Assembly (NCBI GenBank): GCA_018820395.1
Contig: JAHJOG010000272.1
Coordinates: 1-64,000, forward strand
Reading direction: 5' to 3'
Source of the DNA: Gammaproteobacteria bacterium
Lineage (GTDB): Bacteria; Pseudomonadota; Gammaproteobacteria; Burkholderiales; Burkholderiaceae_C
DNA length: 64,000 nt
In this document: positions 8,532-15,184 of the stretch, in pieces
Numbering within the stretch: the first letter of the stretch is position 1
How the letters are laid out: each line of letters opens with the position of its first letter
The notes under the pieces: generated by a model
Database searches by the model: none
What the model was told of the DNA's origin: nothing
Seen by the model: the letters and a program-made list of their open reading frames with translations, nothing else
Program-made: the position numbers and the translations under genes

Positions 8532-9035
8532 TTACACAAGCCCTGGATTGCCGACTTTCCAAAGGGCATACAGAGCCTGCGGCAACTGTCGCTCGGCTCC
8601 GATCAGTTCGAGCCAGTTGCGAGAGAACGCGGAAGCCTCCTCCTGATGCTCCTCAGGGTTGCGTCTACGGTCCGCCATAGGGACGACGAGCCTGCCCTCT
8701 TCGTCAACCGCGCAGGTCTCGATGGATGCCACGATGTCGGCCAAGTCGTCCTCGAACGAGCGGGGCATGGCTTCTGCCTTGGCGCGACTTGCTGCCATCG
8801 CGAGTCGGCCGCAGGGTCGGCATCGGCCTTGACGGAACAGAGGTGGTCGAGACTTGTCGGAGCCGAAGGCGTCCAGAGGAAGCGTGTGTTGACAGGCGGG
8901 GCACCGCTTGGACACCGGCATGGGCGTGCTTGGGGTGGCCCTGAGGGGGTCGGGAGAGATGTTCATGGGCCGTGTGGCTTGTGAGTTGAACGGGAGGGTG
9001 GCGGCATGCGCCGGGCAGGAGAAGCAACAAGCCAT
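8532..9035 (-). CDS. Zinc-ribbon hypothetical protein
   Basis: About 167 residues. The middle has a Cys4 zinc-ribbon or treble-clef pattern, RCPACQHTLPLDAF followed about 15 residues later by GRCRPCGRLA, as in many phage-borne DNA-associated proteins. The rest is helical with no recognised family. The start at 9035 is favoured by a GGCGGA site, but later ATGs at 8966 and 8921 also fit and would still keep the zinc motif. The gene stands alone between non-coding DNA and the KilA-N gene. Confidence 0.5.
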   Translation of the reverse strand: MACCFSCPAHAATLPFNSQATRPMNISPDPLRATPSTPMPVSKRCPACQHTLPLDAFGSDKSRPPLFRQGRCRPCGRLAMAASRAKAEAMPRSFEDDLADIVASIETCAVDEEGRLVVPMADRRRNPEEHQEEASAFSRNWLELIGAERQLPQALYALWKVGNPGLV

Positions 9036-9213
9036 CGTTCCGCCGGATGGAGCGGGCAATCTGGTGTTGAGTGCCGGGACGCACGAGCCTCGGAGTCGGC
9101 CGGCAGGTCCGGGTCGCCGGAGTGGCTTTCAACTGCCTGCCCAAGTAAGGCACCTATTCAGGTAGCTGAACGGCTCGGACGGTGGGCGGGCCAAGTGTGG
9201 GGGGTATTCGGTT

Positions 9214-9549
9214 TTAGCCGGCTGAGTCGGCCGGAGCGGCCGGCGCGGTGACCAGCGAGTCGTATGCCCGGATCACCTTCAGGTGGAACGAGGCGGACAC
9301 CCACATGGCGTAGGCGTAGACCAGTTCCTTGCACACGAAGGTGCCCTCGTAGCGGCCCCGCTCGGCGGCGACCGGCTTAATCCCGGAATTCCGGGAATTG
9401 GAAAGCTCGGCGATCAGTTCGGCCGTGGAGGACACGACGAGCCAGTGGTTCGGTTGGTCCTTCTTCTCCCCTCCAGCCGCCTTGTGGAGGTCGTTCAGGT
9501 TGTACCGGCCGGCGTCGTCGCGGCGGATGAGGATTCCCGAGAGGTCCAT
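9214..9549 (-). CDS. KilA-N domain protein
   Basis: A protein of about 111 residues, almost entirely a KilA-N domain: GRYNLNDLHKAAGG, the GEKKDQPNHWL segment, RGRYEGTFVCKELVYAYAMW and FHLKVIRAYD. KilA-N is a DNA-binding domain of phages and large DNA viruses. No C-terminal effector domain is present, so it is short for the family. The start is uncertain: 9549 fits the domain edge, while 9582 would leave only about 30 bases to the divergent gene. Neither has a clear ribosome binding site. Confidence 0.75.
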   Translation of the reverse strand: MDLSGILIRRDDAGRYNLNDLHKAAGGEKKDQPNHWLVVSSTAELIAELSNSRNSGIKPVAAERGRYEGTFVCKELVYAYAMWVSASFHLKVIRAYDSLVTAPAAPADSAG

Positions 9550-9611
9550 CGGGGTGGGTCGTGGAACGGGGGCCGCTACCATGCCGCCACAATCGCCGCC
9601 GAGGAGACCAC

Positions 9612-10577
9612 ATGAGCGAACAGAATCAGAAAGCCCCAAGCACCGCCATGTGGTGCCTCGCGACCGGGTTGCTCACGGCGGCGTTCCTGTTGGTACTTGA
9701 CCGCTTTATGTACCTTGACCTGTCGGGGCTAAAGCGCGTGCCCACCAGCGCGTGGACAACGTTTGCAATCGCTGTGGTCGCTTTCGGTGGCGTGGTGCTC
9801 ACGACCTACACCCACCGGGCGATCTCCAAGCGGCAACTTACCCACGACGCCACGAAATTCGCAGATCAGTTGGCGCATGACACGCGAGAACGAGGCCGCG
9901 AAATCAACGCGGAGCTTCGACACGAGGTGTACGTTGAGCTTGCTGCTGAGGTAAGCAAGGCGTCCAGCATCTTCGGCAGGATGGGGAAATTCGACTACAA
10001 CGAAAAGAACATTTCAGACGAGCTTGCGGGACTGGGGGAAGCGGTCGCAAAAGTGGCCCTTGTGGCCGACCAAGAGACAGCGTTTGCCGCTGAGCGCTTC
10101 TACGGGTCTTACATGAGGCTGCTGATGGAGTTACTGCCGGAAGTAGCGCCTGCGGCTCGGCTCATGACTCAAGCAAAGATACTCAAAGAGCGGTACGAGA
10201 TCGGCGTGGAGCACATCAAGTACCTCTCTGACAAGCATCGATCCAAAGTCGGCGAACCGAATGGGACGGCAGACGCCTTAGAACAACTGGCGTCGGCGGT
10301 GATGAAGCAGGCTGACTACGCACGTGCTGCGGAGGCTGCGTGGCGGAAGGCAGAGGATGATCGGCATCAGGCCGAAGTGAAGTTCATCCATGTTTTCTTC
10401 GACCGCCATGCGGCGCTAATCGAGCCCCGCGTTGAGGTTCAGTACCTGATCCGGCGTGACCTTGGCCTTGTGTGCGACAAGTCGGCGATGCTGAGTGAAG
10501 CTTATGCCGCCCAAGAGGCTGCTTCGACTGGGGCTCTCCGACTTCTCGGCCTTCTGGCGAACCAGAAGCCGGCTTAA
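9612..10577 (+). CDS. Two-TM membrane protein with a long cytoplasmic domain
   Basis: A 321-residue protein with two predicted N-terminal membrane helices (about residues 13-35, WCLATGLLTAAFLLVLDRFM, and 46-66, WTTFAIAVVAFGGVVLTTY). A long, charged, mostly helical region follows that is probably cytoplasmic. A GAGGAGACC site sits right before the ATG, so this start is firm. No family was recognised. The layout (small membrane anchor plus large helical domain) resembles several accessory-island membrane proteins, but there is no direct evidence of function. It is divergent from the KilA-N gene. Confidence 0.6.
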   Translation: MSEQNQKAPSTAMWCLATGLLTAAFLLVLDRFMYLDLSGLKRVPTSAWTTFAIAVVAFGGVVLTTYTHRAISKRQLTHDATKFADQLAHDTRERGREINAELRHEVYVELAAEVSKASSIFGRMGKFDYNEKNISDELAGLGEAVAKVALVADQETAFAAERFYGSYMRLLMELLPEVAPAARLMTQAKILKERYEIGVEHIKYLSDKHRSKVGEPNGTADALEQLASAVMKQADYARAAEAAWRKAEDDRHQAEVKFIHVFFDRHAALIEPRVEVQYLIRRDLGLVCDKSAMLSEAYAAQEAASTGALRLLGLLANQKPA

Positions 10578-10697
10578 AACTTGTACCTTGTGCGCCAGCC
10601 ATCCTCGCGCATGCCTCCGTAGGCGCAAAAGTCCTTGACGGCGCTTCTGAGCCGGCTCAAAATACGATCTCTATCATATGAGCCGAGGAGGGCTGAC

Positions 10698-11288
10698 ATG
10701 GCGCACATCGCCTACTACCGCGTTTCCACTGCCGACCAAAGCATCGAGGCCCAGAGGGGAGCGATGGGTGGAAAGTTCGATGAAGAGTTCAGCGACTCCG
10801 GGGTCAGTGGGGCCATCCCTGCGGCGAACCGTCCCGGCTTCGCCAAGCTGCTGGCTTTCATCCGCAAGGGGGACACCCTGCACGTCTACGCGGTGGATCG
10901 CCTGGGGCGGGATGCGCTCGATGTCCAAGCCACGGTGCGGGCACTCCTGGACAAGGGCGTGGCGGTCGAGGTGTACGGCCTGGGGAGGATCGCCAAGGGC
11001 GTCGGTGAACTGATCCTCGCGGTGCTTGCTCAAGTTGCCGACATGGAGCGCCACCGGATCAACGAGCGGACGGCTGCGGGGCGAGAGGCTGCGCGGAAGT
11101 CGCTGGCCGAGACTGGGCTGACGCATCGCGGAAAAGCGTCGCTCGGGAGGCCCGCGAAGGGCAACGCTGAGGAGGTCGCGAAGTGGCGCATGGTGAACGG
11201 TGCCAGCATCACGGCAACGGCCAAGCACTTCGGCATGTCGCTTGCGACCGTGAAGCGGTATTGCGCCGTCGGGGCGGCGTCGGCATGA
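10698..11288 (+). CDS. Serine recombinase (resolvase/invertase family)
   Basis: A 196-residue small serine recombinase. The nucleophile Ser10 lies in AYYRVSTADQ. Other active-site regions are present (VYAVDRLGRDALD, and the E-helix segment after GVGELILAVLAQVADMER). A C-terminal helix-turn-helix (SITATAKHFGMSLATVKRYC) binds DNA. Length is normal for Tn3-type resolvases. A GAGGAGGG site precedes the start. Upstream, GAGCCGGCTC (10649-10658) is a perfect palindrome that could be part of a control or recombination site. It may resolve or invert DNA within the element; no target repeats were identified. Confidence 0.9.
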   Translation: MAHIAYYRVSTADQSIEAQRGAMGGKFDEEFSDSGVSGAIPAANRPGFAKLLAFIRKGDTLHVYAVDRLGRDALDVQATVRALLDKGVAVEVYGLGRIAKGVGELILAVLAQVADMERHRINERTAAGREAARKSLAETGLTHRGKASLGRPAKGNAEEVAKWRMVNGASITATAKHFGMSLATVKRYCAVGAASA

Positions 11289-11512
11289 GTACGATGAAAG
11301 CGGGAGCACCGACACCGCGTGGAGCGCCTGCGGAATGGGTGGCTGAGATGGCATCCCGCTTGGCGCACCTGAAGGACGCCCCAGAGGCCACCGTGTGGGA
11401 GGCCATCCCGCCCCTCTTCCCCGAGGTCTACGGAGCGCCTTGCGACCGTGAAAATGCATATCACATCGCCATTGCCGCTGCTGTGGTGAGAGCGGTTCAA
11501 GGTGACCGATAG
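11285..11512 (+). CDS. Hypothetical protein (75 aa) coupled to the resolvase
   Basis: A small protein beginning MSTMKAGAPTPRGAPAEWVA. Its ATG overlaps the resolvase stop (ATGA), which supports real, coupled translation. A helix-rich middle (VAEMASRLAHLKDAPEATVWEAIPPLFPEVYG) has no recognised family. It could be a partner of the recombinase; this is inferred from position only. Confidence 0.5.
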   Translation: MSTMKAGAPTPRGAPAEWVAEMASRLAHLKDAPEATVWEAIPPLFPEVYGAPCDRENAYHIAIAAAVVRAVQGDR

Positions 11513-11604
11513 GCGGATGCTGACAAGCGGGTCACCTCTCTCGCCAAGCCGCCCTGCCGCAGATATGCTTCGGGCCGCAACGTGACTACAACCGGGAGTG
11601 AACC

Positions 11605-11883
11605 ATGCCATTGCAGCGGGGTTGCGATTTGCCGGAAGACAAGCACTTCACCTATGACGGGTGGGATGTGGTGATTTCCATCGACCGCATCTCGCAGGAC
11701 GGTTTCGTCAGCGGCCACGTTGACCTCTCCAGAGACGGAAAGCACAAATGCCGAATCGCTCTCACGGGGAAGTGGTCAGCGCCCGATGAAGCCAAAGAGT
11801 CGCTCACCATGCGCGCTCAAGCGTGGGCTGACGAATGGAAACAGCGACCGCACGTCAGAGACTCGGGATTCGCTGACTTGTAG
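11605..11883 (+). CDS. Hypothetical protein (92 aa)
   Basis: A 92-residue protein with a beta-rich first half (FTYDGWDVVISIDRISQDGFVSGHVDLSRDGKHKCRIALTG) and a helical end. A GGGAGTGAACC site precedes the start. No family was recognised. It lies 92 bases after the resolvase pair and may belong to the same transcript. Confidence 0.5.
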   Translation: MPLQRGCDLPEDKHFTYDGWDVVISIDRISQDGFVSGHVDLSRDGKHKCRIALTGKWSAPDEAKESLTMRAQAWADEWKQRPHVRDSGFADL

Positions 11884-12087
11884 CCTACCCGGCGCCTTTC
11901 TTGGAGCGCCAGAGCGAACCTTGACAGAGCACCCTCACGCGGCCGAAAGGGAATCACGGAGGGGCACGGGGGGGGGGATTCGCCACCCGGATTTCTTCGA
12001 GGGGGCTCAGACATTTTTTCGGAAAAAAGAAAGTGACCTGAGGGAGTAGAGTCGTCTCAGTTCTCGATTCGGCAGTAAAGGAGTTGT

Positions 12088-12675
12088 ATGCCCGATGAAG
12101 GTCGAACGAAAGTTCCGAGGGATATCGTGGTCATAGGCGGGTCAGTCCGTGCAATGTCCGCTCTTGCCCGACTGACCTCGGCCTTCCCCCGCGACTATTT
12201 ATCCGTAATCCTTGTGGCTCTCCAGCGGCCACCAGGAGAGCGAACTGCCGCTGCCTCAATCGAGGACTTCCGGTCACCCCTTCCCATAGGCTATGCCGTG
12301 CATGGCGAGACATTGCAGCGGGGGTGGGTCTACGTCGCGCCTCCAAACAAGCTCATGAGCGTCAAGCCAGACGGCACTATCGGGCTCGAAGACGACCCGG
12401 CTGGTCGTTCGGTGAACAAGGCGGTTGACCACCTCTTCATATCGGCGGCGAGCGTCTACGGCAGAAGGGTTGTGGGCGTGGTGCTGTCTGGAGTCGGGAG
12501 CGACGGGACGGAGGGCTTGATAGCTATCAATGCTGGCGGAGGACTGGGCATCGTCCAAAGCCTTGCAGACGCCCCGTATCCTGGCATGCCCGCCAGCGCA
12601 ATCCTTGACGACCATCCCGATCAGATCGCGATCCTTGACGACATCCCCAAGGCCATCCTGCAGGTGACCCGCTGA
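12088..12675 (+). CDS. Stand-alone CheB methylesterase-like domain protein
   Basis: A 195-residue protein matching the CheB C-terminal catalytic domain with no receiver domain. Landmarks: IVVIGGSVRAM holds the nucleophile Ser position, GWVYVAPPNKLM the conserved YIAP segment, VNKAVDHLF the VDxLF segment, and VVLSGVGSDGTEGL the catalytic Asp motif. The catalytic His of the QHMP motif is not conserved; the equivalent stretch reads VALQRPPGE. Methylesterase activity is therefore doubtful. An AAAGGAGT site precedes the start. Upstream are a G10 run (11968-11977) and a T6-CGG-A6 hairpin (12014-12028). No chemotaxis gene is nearby. Confidence 0.8.
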   Translation: MPDEGRTKVPRDIVVIGGSVRAMSALARLTSAFPRDYLSVILVALQRPPGERTAAASIEDFRSPLPIGYAVHGETLQRGWVYVAPPNKLMSVKPDGTIGLEDDPAGRSVNKAVDHLFISAASVYGRRVVGVVLSGVGSDGTEGLIAINAGGGLGIVQSLADAPYPGMPASAILDDHPDQIAILDDIPKAILQVTR

Positions 12676-12695
12676 GGCGTTGTTGCGCCGGTCGT

Positions 12696-13367
12696 TCAGC
12701 TCGCGTGAGCCACCTCAGGGAGTGCCTCAAGGGCATCCGCAGGGTACTGCCGCATGAACTCCATCGAGTGCCCTGCCGGCGCATCCATCCAGTCACCATA
12801 GGACCCTGCCGGGAGGACGATCACCATGCGCTTCTCCATCTCCGGGCTTGTGATAGTGGCGCATCAGGCCGTGCTCATCGGCGTTCACGGTCAACATGGT
12901 GAAGCTGTGAATGGTCTCCCTGCCGGGTTCCTCCACTGCTCCCACAACCCCGCGATCCCCATCGGCTCACCGTCCGCTCGTGCGATGCGCGTTGCGATAG
13001 CCTTGCCGGTGCGCCAATCGGGTTCGTAGATGGCCTCGGCGGGGATGATGCAGTGCTGCCCTCCCCTTCAAGCGTCTCGAAAGCTCGGCTTCGCGGCGAC
13101 GGTCTCCGTGCGGGCGTTGTAGGTGCTCCGTGCGAGCTTCTCGTCCTTGGCCCAAAACGGCAGAAGCCCGAAGACCCCCTCGACGACCTCCACAGCGGGC
13201 ACCGCCTCGTCCCCTGAGGACCTCTCACGGGGTTTGCGGATGAAGGGCGCCTTTAGCCCCGGATAGATGTGCACGCCTCCCGGTGGAAGCTCCCAGTCAG
13301 GCGGAAGGAAGACGCCCATCTTCTCCAGGCGCTTCCTTGTCTTCTCGGCTTGGTAATGGCTGCACAT
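12696..13367 (-). pseudogene. Decayed SRAP (YedK/HMCES-type) gene
   Basis: SRAP proteins crosslink through Cys2 to abasic sites in single-stranded DNA. The first 99 codons are intact, with Cys2 in MCSHYQAEK and the Asn in STYNARTET. An in-frame TGA then sits at 13068-13070, where the family has Trp. The same frame continues with QHCIIPAEAIYEPDW (catalytic Glu) and GIAGLWEQWRNPAG. A frameshift near 12913-12925 moves homology to another frame (HSFTMLTVNADEHGLMRHYHKPGD, with the catalytic His). A second near 12840 leads to EKRMVIVLPAGSYGDWMDAP and the stop at 12696. There are three lesions in total. It overlaps the upstream 84-residue gene and lies downstream of an SOS box. Confidence 0.8.
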
Positions 13368-13551
13368 CGCCAGATGCTACCGGCTCCAGCCACGCCAAGG
13401 CCGCGTCGGCGGGCGACATCGAGCGCAGCCGCGAGTCCCTCCAGAGGTCCACAGCAACCTCCTCCAGGTCCATAGGATCAACCGTGCGCCATCGCTGCTG
13501 AAGCCCATGGGCGCATTCGGAAATCCATAGGCTGGGCGGCAACTTATCCAT
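13297..13551 (-). CDS. Hypothetical 84-aa protein, first gene of an SOS-box operon
   Basis: A small protein starting MDKLPPSLWISECAHGLQQR and rich in Trp and acidic residues. No family was recognised. It overlaps the SRAP pseudogene by 71 bases on the same strand, so the two form one unit. The start codon lies eight bases from a LexA-type box, leaving almost no leader, so translation may be leaderless from a TATACA-like -10 inside the box. Damage induction is inferred from the box. Confidence 0.55.
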   Translation of the reverse strand: MDKLPPSLWISECAHGLQQRWRTVDPMDLEEVAVDLWRDSRLRSMSPADAALAWLEPVASGDVQPLPSREDKEAPGEDGRLPSA

Positions 13552-13558
13552 GACAACA

Positions 13559-13574
13559 CTGTATATTTAACCAG
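13559..13574. promoter_or_regulatory. LexA-type SOS box between divergent genes
   Basis: CTG-TATATTTAAC-CAG has the CTG(N10)CAG spacing and AT-rich centre of the proteobacterial LexA operator. It lies in the 24-base gap between divergent starts (13551 minus, 13576 plus), so one repressor could cover both. The minus-strand unit leads into a SRAP gene, a family known to be linked with SOS operons. Confidence 0.7.
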
Positions 13575-13575
13575 T

Positions 13576-13866
13576 ATGCGTGTCCAGGTCGAAATGCTTT
13601 ACCGGAGAGGCCGAAGGTTGGCCCAAGTCGAGATTCATGAAAGTGGCCGAATCACCGGCAACATCGAACTGATTCGCGAGGGGCACATCACGTTGGTCCG
13701 CTTGTGGCCGACAGGAGCGGCGTTCAAGCCACCCCCGCTCGCGATGCTGTACCGGCCCACACTCACGGCGATCTATTCGGGCACGCTTACGCTGTCGGGA
13801 GAGGAGCGCGGACCGGCCGGCTCATGGGTGTTCCAGAAGTGGCACTGTAGGGTGGCCACCGGGTGA
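13576..13866 (+). CDS. Hypothetical protein (96 aa), divergent from the SOS-box operon
   Basis: A 96-residue, beta-rich protein (QVEMLYRRGRRLAQVEIHESGRITGNIELI). No family was recognised. Its ATG is two bases from the LexA-type box, so transcription would be nearly leaderless if driven from that promoter. It is real only if that start is used; a later start is not obvious. Confidence 0.4.
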   Translation: MRVQVEMLYRRGRRLAQVEIHESGRITGNIELIREGHITLVRLWPTGAAFKPPPLAMLYRPTLTAIYSGTLTLSGEERGPAGSWVFQKWHCRVATG

Positions 13867-13987
13867 TGCAATGTGAGGCGGTGCCGCGTCTCATGTGCCA
13901 CTCTCCAGACGTTCCGAAACTGTTCGTTGCGGTCATCGACCGGCAGGGCCATGGGAGGCCGTGGACGACACTTTCGGTCCAGGCCAA

Positions 13988-14461
13988 TTAGGCCGAGGGA
14001 AGATCGAGCCAAACGCCGTAGTTGCCTCTGTCGCCTCCTCCCCGGTCCCATCCGCCCCGCACTTCGGCGCCAGCTTTAAAAGTGGACCACTTCGTGTGCT
14101 TGTCCCGTTTGATTGCCTTCCTGAAGTTCTTTGCCATCTGCCGTGGGAGGTAACCCACCGTCAACCCGCGGATGTCCACCCTGACCGCGTTTGAGTCGTG
14201 CTTGTTGTCGTTCTCTAACACAAGGTCCGCTTCGACCCTCACAGCCCCGCCTCCCTCACCGGGCTCGCCAAAAAGCTTGTGAAAGGCCTTCTGGTAATTG
14301 CTCTCGCCCACCACCTCAAACGAATACGTGCCATCCCCACGAATGCGAGGCTCTACGTTTCCAACGTTCGCTGACGCAGATCGCTTCCTGGTGAAGGCGC
14401 GGTAAATGAAGAAGACGATGACAGCGAGGATGACCCAGTGCACCGTCGAGAACGTTCCCAT
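13988..14461 (-). CDS. Membrane-anchored HIRAN-domain protein
   Basis: A 157-residue protein with one N-terminal membrane helix (about residues 6-24, STVHWVILAVIVFFIYRAF), a basic stretch, then a HIRAN-like domain: SFEVVGESNYQKAF, VEADLVLENDNKHDSNAVRVDI and LTVGYLPRQMAKNF. HIRAN domains recognise DNA ends or damaged DNA and are usually fused to helicases or nucleases. Here the domain stands alone behind a membrane anchor. An AAGGAGAG site supports this start. The Gly/Asp/Arg-rich tail is unusual. Confidence 0.75.
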   Translation of the reverse strand: MGTFSTVHWVILAVIVFFIYRAFTRKRSASANVGNVEPRIRGDGTYSFEVVGESNYQKAFHKLFGEPGEGGGAVRVEADLVLENDNKHDSNAVRVDIRGLTVGYLPRQMAKNFRKAIKRDKHTKWSTFKAGAEVRGGWDRGGGDRGNYGVWLDLPSA

Positions 14462-14545
14462 GCTTCTCTCCTTTTTGTCGCGGCGCATCGTGCCACGGAA
14501 AACGATTTCAACCTCAACCTCGCGAGGCCGCGCTGCGATTGAGCT

Positions 14546-14770
14546 TCAACGGCACGACGCTTCGACCAAGAGCAGGAAGATCGCCGCGTGATCCGGGCTT
14601 GTGGTCTCAAGTTCATCGGCGTTGTCCGTGAGACTTTCAGCGGCCCTGAAAGCATCTTCACAGCGAAGCACTGTGGTGCTCCACCAGTCCCCCGTCTGAT
14701 GCCTCATGCAGGCTGCGGCGGCGTTCGTCAGGGCGGAATTAAGGGGGTTCGCTGCGATGCTCGTGGACAT
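14546..14770 (-). CDS. Hypothetical protein (74 aa)
   Basis: A small helical frame beginning MSTSIAANPLNSALTNAAAACMRH, with a WWSTTVLRCEDAFRAAESLTDNADELE segment. No family was recognised. The ATG at 14770 has a poor ribosome binding site, and a TTG at 14812 is the other option. It lies just upstream of the HIRAN gene on the same strand and could be the first gene of that unit. Confidence 0.35.
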   Translation of the reverse strand: MSTSIAANPLNSALTNAAAACMRHQTGDWWSTTVLRCEDAFRAAESLTDNADELETTSPDHAAIFLLLVEASCR

Positions 14771-14885
14771 GGGCTCGTGTGTGATTACAGCGCCGAAGTT
14801 GACGCCTCCCAATCATCAAAGCGAACCCGAGTGGCATCGTCACGTCGCCCCGAAGACCGGCCCGGTGAACCGTGAAATCATCCTC

Positions 14886-14930
14886 ACCCCGTGCCCCTAA
14901 GAGGTCTCGTTAACGAGACGATCACGGGGT
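14886..14930. repeat. Nested palindrome near the right end of the element
   Basis: A perfect 16-bp palindrome GTCTCGTTAACGAGAC (14904-14919) sits inside an outer 8-bp inverted repeat ACCCCGTG/CACGGGGT (14886-14893 and 14923-14930). It lies about 120 bases from attR in non-coding DNA and has no T-run after it. It could be an operator, an excision-factor site or a cruciform. Confidence 0.5.
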
Positions 14931-14990
14931 CAAGACGAGCCCCTGACTGCTACCATCTGAACTTCACTGTGGCACTCACTTGTATCACCT

Positions 14991-15007
14991 GAGGTCGATA
15001 AGTCCCT
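14991..15007 (-). repeat. Right arm-type inverted repeat
   Basis: The reverse complement of this stretch matches 2986-3002 at 15 of 17 positions. It ends 43 bases before the right core, mirroring the left side. It is preceded by TGTATCACCTG (14981), related to 3007-3017. Confidence 0.6.
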
Positions 15008-15050
15008 GTAAGTTGTTGAATTTATTGGACTATTTTGATGGAATGGCGGC

Positions 15051-15068
15051 GGTAAGGCTCGTCAACTA
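15051..15068 (+). repeat. Right attachment core (attR)
   Basis: Identical to 2926-2943 (18 of 18). It is followed directly by TCTTTTTTCC, which is what one expects after the 3' end of ffs. This marks the right edge of the element and the native terminator T-run. Confidence 0.85.
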
Positions 15069-15184
15069 TCTTTTTTCCGACGTCGCGGGCAGACCAAGGT
15101 TTGCGACCGGAATTCCGTCGAAGCCGGCGCGCTTCGGACGTACAGTCGAATATCCGACTACCTCCGAGAACGGCCTTCCAGCCT

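Larger units (their letters stand above)
2926..15068. mobile_element. Integrative element inserted in the 3' end of ffs
   Basis: A block of about 12.1 kb is flanked by an identical 18-bp repeat: one copy is the 3' end of ffs, the other lies just before the displaced T-rich ffs terminator. A tyrosine integrase is the first gene inside the left end. Gene density is looser than in the flanks, and most products are phage-like or unknown (BRO-N, KilA-N, serine resolvase, restriction-type nuclease). I see no capsid, terminase, conjugation or replication gene, so it is best described as a small integrative island, perhaps a phage satellite or prophage remnant. Confidence 0.85.

Noticed and set aside
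11968-11977. G10 homopolymer upstream of the CheB-like gene as a phase-variation switch
   Set aside because: It is more than 100 bases from the start and not in a coding frame or a recognised promoter spacer.
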